Position numbers and translations under genes: made by a program
NCBI RefSeq assembly: GCF_025210435.1
Contig: NZ_JAOART010000020.1
Coordinates: 1 to 40,574 of the forward strand
Direction: 5' to 3'
DNA: 40,574 bases
DNA from: Anaeromicrobium sp.
GTDB lineage: Bacteria > Bacillota > Clostridia > Peptostreptococcales > Thermotaleaceae
Notes under the pieces: model-generated
Told to the model about the DNA's origin: nothing
The model's input: only the letters and a program-made list of their open reading frames with translations
The model's database searches: none
In this document: piece after piece, positions 26,049 through 34,725 of the stretch
How positions within the stretch are numbered: the stretch's first letter is position 1
Layout: every line of letters starts with the position of its first letter

Positions 26049-27470
26049 ATGAAAACAAATATTCTAACAATTTTTTTAACCCTGTTACTTATACAATTGC
26101 CTGTATATGAAACATTTTCACAACCAATTAAAACTGTAAATCATAAAGGGTGTATCAACTGTAAGGAGAAAGTGAATGAATACAAAGAAGATTACAAAGA
26201 GGCTTGTACACTTCTTGCAAAAAACTATATATACCTAGAGGAAAAGTTAAACGTGTCAAGAGATGAATTTTTAAAAGAATGTATAGATCATGCAGAAACA
26301 GTTGATTGGAGCAGCGGAAAAGAGACTTTTGTAAGTGAAATTAGAAAACTTATGGCAAAGTTTAAAGATGGACATATTTATTGGCAGTTAGAAAAAGAGC
26401 TGTGGCCTTATGAAAAGGGGAGGTTTTTAGGGGTTGTTTTAACTTTGAATAAGGATGACAAGATTTATGTGGGCAAGGCATATAAAGGTTTTACAGATGA
26501 ATTATCTATAGGGGATGAAATTTTAACGTGGAATGGGAAGGTTATCAAAGAAGAAATCAAAAGAATGGGGAGAATCATTCCCGCATCTACAAAGGCTAGT
26601 ACCAATGAAAAAGTTGCAAGAAGATTGACTTTAGAAATTCCATTTCAGCCCCTTAGGGAAAACTTTGATCCAGTTAAGATAACTTATAGGAATAAAGAGG
26701 GAAAAATCAAAGAAACTACCCTTACTTGGAAAGATTGTAGTGCAACAATTACTGTGAATAAAATAAAAAAGTCAAAAAATCCACATATGCTATTATTAAC
26801 AAAAGGGATGCAAGCTTCTTTAGAAGATATTCCAGATGATGCAAGATACATACATCCTTCTTTGATATTTTATACAAGAAAAATTAATGCTACAAAATAT
26901 GTTATACTTCATCCAAGAGATTTCTATCAGTGGGAAATTGAAGATTTGAAAAAAACTTTTGAATTAATTGAAGAAGAAAATCCAGATGTATTAGTCATAG
27001 ATTTAAAAGATACAGCTGGAGGGAATTTTAATCAAGTATTGTATCTTGCTCATGTACTAAATGTAGAAAAACCCTTTGATTTTCAGTATGACTTTATCGA
27101 TAAAGAAACAGGTGAAAGAACAACAGGAGTAGATGATTTTGATTTTATTTCTAAAAAAATTCATTATCAGAAGAATTGGGATAAAAAATTATTTATTCGT
27201 ATAAACCCAATGGTTGCTAGTGGGGGGGATTATTTTACAAGATGGATGCAGTTGAATCGTAGAGGCGTATTATTTGGATTGCCAACAGCAGGTGCAGGTG
27301 GAGGGACGGATTATTTTGAACTAAAAAATACAAAAACAATTATACATATACCTCTTCGAGATAGAAAATTATTAATGGATGATAAAGGAATAGAAGGCAA
27401 TTCGGTAATGCCAGATTATATATTTGATGGTGAATTGATGGATTTTTTTAAAGAATACAAAATAAAGTAA
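26049..27470 (+). CDS. secreted S41-family (C-terminal processing peptidase-like) protein
   Basis: The 473-aa protein starts with a signal sequence (MKTNILTIFLTLLLIQLPVYE), and a CINC pair follows near residue 37. A PDZ-like segment (GDEILTWNGK) precedes the S41 core: DVLVIDLKDTAGGNF matches the DLRGNxGG strand, and PMVASGGDYFTRWM aligns with the nucleophile region (Ser of ASGG). The following GLPTAGAGGGTDYF corresponds to the TxGKG segment but lacks the usual Lys, so activity by the Ser-Lys dyad is doubtful. It may be a tricorn-like or inactive member. ATG 26049 follows GAGGGAG; an ATG at 26025 would delay the signal peptide. Confidence 0.75.
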   Translation: MKTNILTIFLTLLLIQLPVYETFSQPIKTVNHKGCINCKEKVNEYKEDYKEACTLLAKNYIYLEEKLNVSRDEFLKECIDHAETVDWSSGKETFVSEIRKLMAKFKDGHIYWQLEKELWPYEKGRFLGVVLTLNKDDKIYVGKAYKGFTDELSIGDEILTWNGKVIKEEIKRMGRIIPASTKASTNEKVARRLTLEIPFQPLRENFDPVKITYRNKEGKIKETTLTWKDCSATITVNKIKKSKNPHMLLLTKGMQASLEDIPDDARYIHPSLIFYTRKINATKYVILHPRDFYQWEIEDLKKTFELIEEENPDVLVIDLKDTAGGNFNQVLYLAHVLNVEKPFDFQYDFIDKETGERTTGVDDFDFISKKIHYQKNWDKKLFIRINPMVASGGDYFTRWMQLNRRGVLFGLPTAGAGGGTDYFELKNTKTIIHIPLRDRKLLMDDKGIEGNSVMPDYIFDGELMDFFKEYKIK

Positions 27471-28055
27471 GCATAGTGGGTTAAAGAAAGAGTATAGTGA
27501 ATGATAAATAGAATGAAAAGTATCTAATGAAATTAGTTGAAGTTTGTTTGGATATTTTATCCATTAATACAATTTTATTGCTTATATTAGCATGCTTCGT
27601 ATAGCATATTGTTGTATATAGTATAAGAATTTGGACTAACAGGGATTTATGTTAATTATTAAGGTTTGATCTAAACTATATGGGTAAATTCTACAATGAA
27701 GAGATTAGAAAGCAAATTTGATAAGGTAACTACTAAGAAGATTAGAATGAAGTCTCAGTGTGGATATGGAATTGAAGGAAGTAAAAAGACCGCATAGTAT
27801 AGGAATTTGTAGAATGCATAAAGATGGTGATAGCTCAAAGAATAAAGATATTTATAATAAGAACTTGATTAATGAAAGGGTTAATAAAGTTAATGAGAAT
27901 AAGATAGAAAATATAAAAGGTGTTGAGTCTTTAAATTGTGTAAAAAGAAAAGGAAAATTAGATTATTATATGATAGGAACGTTTTGGTTTAATATCATAG
28001 ATATGTTATCTGCAAGATCAAAATACTATAAACAGATAAAATACATACTGCAATT
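27471..28055 (+). other. 590-bp region without a supported gene, ending in a repeat tail block (copy 6)
   Basis: The last part, 28001-28055 (GATATGTTATCTGCAAGATC through AAAATACATACTGCA), closely matches the tail block before the FMN reductase (34867-34920) and is a copy of the repeat. A 99-codon frame at 27760-28059 has no ribosome site, and its last third is this repeat sequence, so it is not called. A shorter frame from ATG 27697 (MRRLESKFDKVTTKKIRMKS) is also unsupported. Confidence 0.5.
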
Positions 28056-28091
28056 ATGAAGAAAAGACTACTCATATATAAGGAGAAAAAA

Positions 28092-28265
28092 GTGAAAAAC
28101 AAGAATTTATTTTATTTAATATTATCTTTGGGAATTAGTTCAGGAACAATATTGACAAATCGTTTTGTAGGACCAATACCTGATTGGTTAGCAATTGTAT
28201 TTATGGTATTGTCAGCAGGATCTCTTATTGTTTTTATTGTTAAAAGTTATAACAAAAGAAAATGA
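28092..28265 (+). CDS. small two-helix membrane protein
   Basis: The 57-aa protein has helices LFYLILSLGISSGTIL and WLAIVFMVLSAGSLIVFIV joined by a short loop, and ends in a basic KSYNKRK tail. GTG 28092 follows AAGGAG by 6 bases; an upstream ATG at 28056 overlaps the repeat tail. No family is recognised. A decayed duplicate of its 3' end lies at 14511-14573. Confidence 0.65.
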   Translation: MKNKNLFYLILSLGISSGTILTNRFVGPIPDWLAIVFMVLSAGSLIVFIVKSYNKRK

Positions 28266-28457
28266 GTATAATCTGTAGTCATAATAATGCACAATTTTTT
28301 TAAAATGAGATATAAATAGAAATATGTTTTTGCAAATAGAAGAATACTGCATAAACTAATGGATAAAGGTTATTTAAGGAGTGATTTTATGAAAAAATGC
28401 ATTGTAATAATGGGGTAGTCATAAAATACCATTATAATATAAAGGAGAGAATTAAAC

Positions 28458-29087
28458 GTGACTATTCCAAATTCAAATAAAGTGTATCCAAGAAGTAATG
28501 ATTACCAAACAGTATATCTTAAAAATGTAATTACTAGAAATAATATAAAAGTTGGAGATTATACAATATATAATGATTTGTATAATAATCCGAGAGATTT
28601 TGAAAAAAATAATGTATTATATCATTATCCTGTAAATAATGATAAATTAATAATTGGAAAGTTTTGTTCAATAGCATGCGGAGCAAAGTTTCTTATGACG
28701 AGCGGAAATCATACAATGCAATCACTATCTACCTATACATTTCCAATCTTTGGAGAAGAATGGGATGAAACATTAAAACCAAAAGATGCTTGGGATAATA
28801 AAGGTGATATTGTAATTGGTAACGATGTGTGGATAGGATATGACGCTATAATCATGTCAGGGGTGAAAATTGGAGATGGTGCAATCATTGGAACTAGAGC
28901 GGTAGTCACTAATCATGTTCCACCTTATACGATTGTTGGAGGAGTACCAGCAGAAGTTATAAAGAAAAGGTTTAGCGATGATGTAATTTTTAAATTGCTA
29001 AAAATTAAGTGGTGGGATTGGCCATATGAAAAAATCCAAGCTAGTATTCAATATATTCAATTAGGAAACATTGATAAGTTAGAGTGA
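28458..29087 (+). CDS. vat: Vat-family xenobiotic acetyltransferase (streptogramin A type)
   Basis: The 209-aa left-handed beta-helix acetyltransferase transfers acetyl from acetyl-CoA to a hydroxyl of streptogramin A or related compounds. The Vat signature is clear: [20 protein letters not shown], the catalytic His in [21 protein letters not shown], hexapeptide repeats [20 protein letters not shown] and [15 protein letters not shown], and the C-terminal [12 protein letters not shown]. Chromosomal Vat-like (XAT) proteins in Firmicutes do not always give resistance, so the phenotype is inferred. GTG 28458 follows AAAGGAGAG. Confidence 0.9.
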   Translation: MTIPNSNKVYPRSNDYQTVYLKNVITRNNIKVGDYTIYNDLYNNPRDFEKNNVLYHYPVNNDKLIIGKFCSIACGAKFLMTSGNHTMQSLSTYTFPIFGEEWDETLKPKDAWDNKGDIVIGNDVWIGYDAIIMSGVKIGDGAIIGTRAVVTNHVPPYTIVGGVPAEVIKKRFSDDVIFKLLKIKWWDWPYEKIQASIQYIQLGNIDKLE

Positions 29088-29117
29088 TATTTCAGTAAAG
29101 GATAATGGATAATAAAA

Positions 29118-29365
29118 ATAAAGCAGAAAATCACCCCTAAGAAACATATTTATATAAGAAGGGGGGATTTTTTATGTTATAGGATATATCGCCCTAGAAA
29201 AACAAAGGATTGCTTGGAAGTATTTATTAGCATATTACTTATATTTTCAATACTGATCTATGGATTTCTATTGGGGGATCAGAAAATATATTTGATAAAT
29301 GTTAAAAATTGGTATATAATTATGAAAAATATGAATTACACTACGTAATAGTAGATAAATATGTC
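29118..29365 (+). repeat. dispersed repeat copy 7: terminator, yunB-like start, promoter and tail
   Basis: Hairpin arms are AAATCACCCC and GGGGGGATTTTTT. The yunB-like frame then reads CYRIYRPRKTKDCLEVFIS and LIFSILIYGFLLGDQKI, and joins the promoter block at ATCAGAAAATA (29278-29288). The promoter is TTGATA (29292-29297), 17 bases, TATAAT (29315-29320), the best of the family. The tail is TTACACTACGTAATAGTAGA. The block between yunB start and promoter found in copy 12 is missing. Confidence 0.8.
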
Positions 29366-29408
29366 ACAAAAGTATTTTACTCTAACCTAAAGGTAGGGGG
29401 CGATAAAT

Positions 29409-30263
29409 ATATTTATTTATAAAACGCTTGAAAATACAAATATAGAAATACTACATCAAATATTCATAAGAGCATTTTCAGATTATCAAGTTAAAATCGA
29501 TTTGCCATTTTGGAAGTTTAAAGAAATGCTTCAAAGAAAAGGTTATGTCTCATGCCTTTCCATAGGTGCGTTTAAAAATGAGGAGTTAGTGGGATTTGTT
29601 TTAAATGGATTTAGAAACTGGAATGGGAAGCTAACCGTGTATGACATAGGGACAGGTGTTGTAGGTGAATATAGAAAACAAGGGATAACAAGTGCTATGC
29701 TTTTAAGTATTAGAGAGTTAATCAAAGAAAAAAAAGTGGATCAATATTTACTTGAAGTAATTCAATCTAATACATCCGCATTTCAACTTTACAAAAAACA
29801 AGGATTTGAGATTGTAAGAAATTTCTCATGTTTTCAGTTAGATAAGAATAAATATAGGTCCATGACAAGCTACAAAGTGAAACATATGGATAAAATTGAT
29901 TCAACTAATTGGGAACGATTGATCAAATTTTGGGATTTTGAACCATCTTGGCAAAACTCTATCGATTCAATCAACGCCACATCAGATATATTTATATATT
30001 CTATTATACATTTTGACGATAACATTGTGGGCTATGGAATTATTGATAAGAAAACGGGAGATATTCCTCAAATAGCAGTAGATAAGAATTATAGACGTAA
30101 AGGGATTGCACGAAGCATTGTTACGGATTTGCTAAAAAATACAAGATCATGCAGCATTAATGTTACTAATGTAGACGAAGAGTCTACATCTACGAAAGAA
30201 TTTTTAATCAAGCTAGGATTTAAATATATTATTGGGCAGTATGAAATGATTTCAAAATTATAA
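29409..30263 (+). CDS. double-domain GNAT acetyltransferase with apparent ATA start
   Basis: The first acetyltransferase domain has IGTGVVGEYRKQGITSAML as its acetyl-CoA loop and NTSAFQLYKKQGFEIVRNF as the C-terminal motif. A second shortened GNAT domain ends the protein (AVDKNYRRKGIARSIVTDLL, FLIKLGFKYIIGQYEMI). The first canonical start is TTG 29502, but coding similarity clearly extends upstream (FIYKTLENTNIEILHQIFI, RAFSDYQVK). The GTAGGGGG ribosome site (29393-29399) points to ATA 29409. ATA is a rare start, so either it is used weakly or the ATG has mutated. Substrate unknown. Confidence 0.75.
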   Translation: MFIYKTLENTNIEILHQIFIRAFSDYQVKIDLPFWKFKEMLQRKGYVSCLSIGAFKNEELVGFVLNGFRNWNGKLTVYDIGTGVVGEYRKQGITSAMLLSIRELIKEKKVDQYLLEVIQSNTSAFQLYKKQGFEIVRNFSCFQLDKNKYRSMTSYKVKHMDKIDSTNWERLIKFWDFEPSWQNSIDSINATSDIFIYSIIHFDDNIVGYGIIDKKTGDIPQIAVDKNYRRKGIARSIVTDLLKNTRSCSINVTNVDEESTSTKEFLIKLGFKYIIGQYEMISKL

Positions 30264-30307
30264 GTTTTTTAGAGAAATGGATTATCACTTGTAAAATATT
30301 GTAACTT

Positions 30308-30532
30308 AATATCCTTATATTATGCATTGAATATAAACAAAATTAAAATTGTAACTAAATCACCCACCTTTATCATCTTTAAATAAGAAGAGGGTGATTT
30401 TTTGCGTTAGAGAAGATACCGCCATAGAAAGACAAAAGGTAGCTTAAAAGCATTTATTAGCAGATTACTAATACTTTTAGGATTGATTGACTTTTTTATG
30501 AGGAATGGGTAGACAAGCATAGTATACTATCA
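30308..30532 (+). repeat. dispersed repeat copy 8: lead-in, terminator, yunB-like start, GACAAGCAT block
   Basis: The lead-in is CTTATATTATGCATTGAATA; hairpin arms are AAATCACCC and GGGTGATTTTTTG. The yunB-like frame reads RRYRHRKTKGSLKAFISRLLI (with a TAG at codon 3 after TTG CGT). It joins directly to GGGTAGACAAGCATAG. No good promoter block follows. The hairpin ends the GNAT transcript. Confidence 0.75.
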
Positions 30533-30639
30533 TTTTGCAAGATAAGCGTGTTGCAAGAAGGATATTTAAGTATTTACAAATAGAAAAATTAGTATATAAT
30601 AAAAATGAATAATAAATTCGCTTTTGCTGAGAGGATTAT

Positions 30640-30769
30640 ATGATTCAATATAAAAAAGATAAAATAAAAGAAAAAAATTGATTCTGTAGCACTTACTGTG
30701 TTTGCAAAGAAAGGAGATGAATTATGGTTATTTATAAATGTGTTGTTAAATATGTCTAATCTATTGTGA
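30640..30769 (+). pseudogene. possible frameshifted short gene before the 4-helix membrane protein
   Basis: ATG 30640 with GAGAGG upstream reads MIQYKKDKIKEKN and stops. Removing one A from the seven-A run at that point would continue as IDSVALTVFAKKGDELWLF and INVLLNMSNLL to a TGA at 30767. The continuation looks more like protein than chance, but it is short. Confidence 0.3.
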
Positions 30770-30781
30770 AGGAGGAAAAAT

Positions 30782-31207
30782 ATGAAGAAATCAATATTAA
30801 CCAAAGGTATTAAAGTAATAATTGGGGTAAATAGTATTGCTGCAGTAATTAGCCTTACTTTCTGGATTCTAGTGATGTTTAAAATTTTTATACAATCCAA
30901 TACTGGAATTACAATGGATATAATGTCTAAAGCATCTACTTTAGGGTTTCTAATTGCAGATGTTTTTTTAGCTGTTCCAATATTGATGATTAGTATTCCA
31001 GGTCTTTTAAGATTGAGTTCGTGGGGATGGACATTTGCTCAAATGGCCAATATACTATGGATATATTCTCTTACTTCTTTATGGGCTCGAGATATATATA
31101 CGGGTTTAATTACTCCGGGAGATATTATTTTTCTTCCATTTGGATTATTTTCAATATGGTCAATCAATTACTTATGGCGTAATAAAAGTAAATTTAATAT
31201 CTTATAG
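30782..31207 (+). CDS. four-helix membrane protein of unknown function
   Basis: The 141-aa protein has helices at residues ~10-37 (VIIGVNSIAAVISLTFWILVMF), ~50-75 (LGFLIADVFLAVPILMISI), ~82-100 and ~112-132 (IIFLPFGLFSIWSINYLW). Conserved-looking polar residues include RLSSWGWTFAQ and WARDIYTG. No family name can be given. GAAGGAGGAAAAAT precedes the ATG closely. Confidence 0.65.
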   Translation: MKKSILTKGIKVIIGVNSIAAVISLTFWILVMFKIFIQSNTGITMDIMSKASTLGFLIADVFLAVPILMISIPGLLRLSSWGWTFAQMANILWIYSLTSLWARDIYTGLITPGDIIFLPFGLFSIWSINYLWRNKSKFNIL

Positions 31208-31305
31208 ATATACACCCCTACACTAGACTAATAGATATGTCATATGAATTAGTATTAAAATCTTTGAGTAAAAAAAGCAAAAGGATATTATTGAAGGAAG
31301 TAAAA

Positions 31306-31356
31306 GTGATTGAATCAAGATGTGGAATTCTATGTAGTGAATGTGAATATGTTTAG
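31306..31356 (+). pseudogene. truncated start of a DUF3795-like Cys-rich gene
   Basis: GTG 31306 after GAAGGAAG reads MIESRCGILCSECEYV and meets TAG. CGILCSECEY is the typical first motif of DUF3795 proteins, which normally run past 100 residues with more Cys pairs. No continuation was seen in the next 190 bases, so the gene is cut or decayed. Confidence 0.5.
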
Positions 31357-31548
31357 TTCGTGATAGTAGGATAAACTGTAATAGAGAGTATTTATATTAG
31401 ATATTTTCAAGAAAACACAGAAAATTCCAACCATAAAAATTAGAAATCCAAAATCGAGAAGATTTTTTTGCTTATCTCCTGTTAAAATTAAAGAGTAAAC
31501 AAAAGGTACCCTAATAAAAGTCAACTTTAGACAGGAGGATAATGTATT

Positions 31549-32205
31549 ATGATAAAAACATATTTTAATCCAGGCTGTGCTTTAAGTATATATAAGCCTG
31601 AAATAGAAAATAAAATTTTAAAGTTTTTGAATGAAAACTATGGGGAGGTTGCATTGCATAAAATATGCTGTAAACATGACCCACAACTTGAAGCAGGATC
31701 GTTGATTATCAATGTCTGTGCTGGATGTGACAAACGTTTTAGAACCTTATACGAGGGAATATCAACAATCTCTTTGTGGGAAGTATTTGATGGATTGGAT
31801 ATATTTCAATATCCTGACTATAAAGGATTGAAGTTGTCGGTACACGATGCCTGTCCTGTACGTGAGAAGCCACAGGTGCACAAGGCTGTACGAAATCTGC
31901 TTAGAAAGATGAACATTGATGTTGTGGAAACAAAGTTTTTTGGCACGAGATCAATATGCTGCGGAGATACTTTTTATCCTAAGCTACCAGTTGAAAAGGT
32001 TCACGAAAAAATGAAAGAACGAGCAGATTCTATGCCTTGTAATGATGTTTGTGTATATTGCGTTTCATGTATCAAATCAATGCATATTGGAGGTAAAAAA
32101 CCTAGACATATGATTGATCTTTTAATGGGTGAAACAACTGAACCACAGATATACGACACTATACAGTGGCACGAACAATTACAAGATTATATTGATAAAC
32201 ATTAA
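31549..32205 (+). CDS. Cys-rich CCG-domain (Fe-S) protein
   Basis: The 218-aa soluble protein has many cysteines. It starts YFNPGCALSIYKPEIE and has ICCKHDPQLEAG, NVCAGCDKRF, LSVHDACPVREKP, SICCGDTFYPKLPVEKV and VYCVSCIKSMHIGGKKPRH. The CCG pattern (CxnCCGxxC-type) is shared with heterodisulfide reductase subunit B and lactate-utilisation LutA-type proteins, where it binds unusual Fe-S clusters. Partner proteins are not nearby. CAGGAGG precedes the ATG. Function is unknown; a redox or cluster-binding role is inferred. Confidence 0.75.
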   Translation: MIKTYFNPGCALSIYKPEIENKILKFLNENYGEVALHKICCKHDPQLEAGSLIINVCAGCDKRFRTLYEGISTISLWEVFDGLDIFQYPDYKGLKLSVHDACPVREKPQVHKAVRNLLRKMNIDVVETKFFGTRSICCGDTFYPKLPVEKVHEKMKERADSMPCNDVCVYCVSCIKSMHIGGKKPRHMIDLLMGETTEPQIYDTIQWHEQLQDYIDKH

Positions 32206-32444
32206 GGGAGAATTACTACGACCGTTTATAAAAGTAAACAAGAAATATGAAGAAGGAAAAATATCACATCAAGAATATGAATATAGGATAATAAAAATAT
32301 CTGATAAACTTAAATATAGTAAAGAATAATTTGGGCTTTTATAACCATCATTGAGCATTGTATTATCTATAAAAAGAGCGTTGAAAAAATGAAACAAGAA
32401 CACAAATCACTACAAAAAATGTGGAGAGATATAAAAGTGAATAT

Positions 32445-33791
32445 TTATCTCAATCTAGCCAGTTTTCCTATGAGATTATATTTATATACCTTTTGATACT
32501 TAAGCATAAACAAAAGTACCATAAACATAGAACAAAATTCAGATACAGGAGTGATTAGCCAGATCCCCTCTACTTTAAATAGTGATGGTAAAATCCAAGC
32601 AGCAATGATAAAGAAAACAAAGGATTTTACAAATGAGATCAGTGCTGAGATCTTTCCATTTTCAAAAGCTGTAAAGAAGGCAGAACCAAAAATATTGATT
32701 CCTACAAATAAAAAACTAATAGAAAAGGATTGTAACCCTGCAACAGCTATAGGATATACAGCATTGCTTTTATCCGTATATATGTTTACAAGTTGATTTG
32801 TAATACTCATACTAATTATAAACAATAGGACTGAGCCTATAAGGATAAAGTTTTTAGAAAATCTTATGATGGTTCTTATATTTTTTTCGTTGCCACGACC
32901 ATAATTATAACTGATTAAAGGGGCAACGCCCGTAGAGAAGCCGATAAATACTGAAATAATTAAAAAATTTAATCCTAAAATAATTGTAATTGCAGCTACA
33001 CCGTTATCTCCCATATACTTCATCGTAAGCATATTGAAGATAAAGGTTGTTAAAGCAATAGAAAATTCATTTACCATTTCGGAGGAACCATTTGTAATGG
33101 TACTAAGAATAAATTTAAAATCAGGCTTTGCAGTTTTGAATTTAAGTAAGGATTTATTGGAAGTGAAATGGTAGAATCCTACAAGATTTGATAGAACAAT
33201 CCCAAGGAATGTACCAAGACCAGCACCTGCTATTCCCATATGCATAGGAACCATAAATATATAGTCAAATATAATGTTAAGTATTCCACCTAATAAAGTC
33301 ATAAATAATGCTGTGTTAGGTTTTCCATCTACCCTTAGAATACTTTCAAAGACTACCTTTATAATTAAAAAAGGAAAAGATAATATTAAATAAAAGCTAT
33401 AGGCAAGAGCATGAGTTTTAATATTTTTACTAGCACCCAAAGCTGTAATAAGAGTTTCTTCAAATAGTAGGCATATGATAGTTGCTAGTATTCCGAAAAG
33501 GATACCGATGATTAACAATGAAGTGAAATTTTTACTAGCTTCATCTAATTTGTTTTGACCAAGTTTTATTGCAATAATGGCACCACCACCTGTAGCAAAC
33601 ATAATGCCACAAGCAAAGGCAACGCTATATAAAGGCAGTGCAATGTTTACAGCAGCAAGGGCATTTGACCCTACAAATCTTGATATAAATATACTATCTA
33701 TTGATGTGTAAAAAGAGATAAATACCATAATTAAAATAGAGGGAAATACAAATTTTATAAAGCTTTTTGATGTAATATGCGTGTTGAACAT
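32445..33791 (-). CDS. MATE-family multidrug efflux protein
   Basis: The 448-aa protein has twelve membrane helices in two similar halves. MATE sequence is visible in SIDSIFISRFVGSNALAAVNIALPL near the N-terminus and IGFSTGVAPLISYNYGRGNEKNIR at the start of the second half. Such pumps use Na+ or H+ gradients to export cationic drugs. GAGGTG precedes the ATG. It is divergent from a MerR/GyrI-like regulator, and a 19-bp-spacer promoter with a perfect palindrome lies between, so ligand-induced efflux is likely. Confidence 0.9.
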   Translation of the reverse strand: MFNTHITSKSFIKFVFPSILIMVFISFYTSIDSIFISRFVGSNALAAVNIALPLYSVAFACGIMFATGGGAIIAIKLGQNKLDEASKNFTSLLIIGILFGILATIICLLFEETLITALGASKNIKTHALAYSFYLILSFPFLIIKVVFESILRVDGKPNTALFMTLLGGILNIIFDYIFMVPMHMGIAGAGLGTFLGIVLSNLVGFYHFTSNKSLLKFKTAKPDFKFILSTITNGSSEMVNEFSIALTTFIFNMLTMKYMGDNGVAAITIILGLNFLIISVFIGFSTGVAPLISYNYGRGNEKNIRTIIRFSKNFILIGSVLLFIISMSITNQLVNIYTDKSNAVYPIAVAGLQSFSISFLFVGINIFGSAFFTAFENGKISALISFVKSFVFFIIAAWILPSLFKVEGIWLITPVSEFCSMFMVLLFMLKYQKVYKYNLIGKLARLR

Positions 33792-33832
33792 TTTAAAGCA
33801 CCTCTTTCTTGATTGATTAAATACATTATGTT

Positions 33833-33863
33833 AGTATAACGTATATAGTAACTATATAGTCAA
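33833..33863 (-). promoter_or_regulatory. MerR-type promoter (19-bp spacer) and operator for the MATE gene
   Basis: On the minus strand TTGACT (33863-33858) and TATACT (33838-33833) are separated by 19 bases, the over-long spacer typical of MerR-activated promoters. The spacer holds the 17-bp palindrome TATATAGT-A-ACTATATA (33842-33858). On the plus strand TTGATT and TAGTAT 17 bases apart could start the merR gene, overlapping the operator. Confidence 0.82.
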
Positions 33864-33873
33864 GAGGTGTTTT

Positions 33874-34725
33874 ATGAGTCGTTATAAAAATTTAATCAAG
33901 ACAGCTCAATTTGCAAAGCTTTGCAATGTTTCTAAACAGACTTTGATCTATTACGATAAAATGGAAATATTTCATCCTCATTATGTAGATGAAAAAGGGT
34001 ATAGATATTATTCTCTATCCCAATGTGAGGCTTTTATGGTAATTGCTATGCTGAGAGAGTTGGACACATCTTTGAAGGAAATTAGGGAATATCTTGAAAA
34101 TAAAAGCACATACTCCTTTCTAGAATTATTGGATAAAAAACAAAAAGAAGTAAATAAAAGGATGAAAGAACTTAAAGAAATAGCACAGATGATTGAAGAA
34201 AGAAAAAATATGACGAAAGAAGGTATGACTATAAACAATATTGAAAAGATCCATATTGTTAATATGCCTGAAGAAAAAATTATAATTAGTGACTATGTTA
34301 GAAACTATGAGGAAGTAGAGCATGAGAAAGCAATTAGTAATTTAGAAAAATACATGCGTGAAAACAATAGTAAATCCTTTTGTATTGGTGCAATAGTAGA
34401 AAAAAGTGAGCTATTAGCTGAGCAGGATTATAATGTTGCCTATTTTTATGCAAAAACAAATATACTTTGTAAAAATACAGTGATTAAGCCAGAAGGTTTG
34501 TATGCAATAGCTTTTCATAAGGGGCATTATGATACGACGTATTTAACTTATAAGAGACTTATGAAGTACATAAAACTAAATGATTATGTGATTGTAGGCA
34601 ATGCATATGAAGAAGCTTTAATGGATACTTGTACTCAAAAAAGTGAAGAAGAACATTTGATGAAAATATCTATACAGGTAGAAAAATCTAAAAATGACCC
34701 TCTTTCGGGTGTGCTATGGGGTTGA
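33874..34725 (+). CDS. MerR-family activator with GyrI/BmrR-like effector domain
   Basis: The 283-aa protein has the MerR winged helix at residues ~9-75 (FAKLCNVSKQTLIYYDKMEIFHPHYVDEKGYRYY), a coiled-coil dimer helix (~80-120, LLDKKQKEVNKRMKELKEIAQ), and a C-terminal domain of about 160 residues resembling the GyrI-like ligand domain of BmrR (EGLYAIAFHKGHYDTTYLTY). It probably binds bulky cationic drugs and activates the divergent MATE pump. AGAGGTG precedes the ATG. The stop TGA is the first part of the following repeat (TGGGGTTGA). Confidence 0.9.
   Translation: MSRYKNLIKTAQFAKLCNVSKQTLIYYDKMEIFHPHYVDEKGYRYYSLSQCEAFMVIAMLRELDTSLKEIREYLENKSTYSFLELLDKKQKEVNKRMKELKEIAQMIEERKNMTKEGMTINNIEKIHIVNMPEEKIIISDYVRNYEEVEHEKAISNLEKYMRENNSKSFCIGAIVEKSELLAEQDYNVAYFYAKTNILCKNTVIKPEGLYAIAFHKGHYDTTYLTYKRLMKYIKLNDYVIVGNAYEEALMDTCTQKSEEEHLMKISIQVEKSKNDPLSGVLWG

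Noticed and set aside
27760-28059. 99-codon open frame after the S41-like gene
   Set aside because: No ribosome site, and its last third is the conserved tail block of the dispersed repeat. Probably chance read-through.
29502-30263. GNAT start at TTG 29502
   Set aside because: It lacks a ribosome site, and family-like sequence continues upstream to ATA 29409 next to a good ribosome site.
30589-30900. Minus-strand open frame opposite the four-helix membrane gene
   Set aside because: Shadow of the real gene; no ribosome site and no domain. Other antisense frames inside nagE, tldD, MCP, MATE and MerR genes were dropped for the same reason.
32207-32329. Frame after the CCG protein reading GELLRPFIKVNKKYEEGKI and SHQEYEYRIIKISDKL
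   Set aside because: It looks somewhat protein-like and may be a 3' remnant of a lost gene, but there is no start, no ribosome site and no family match.
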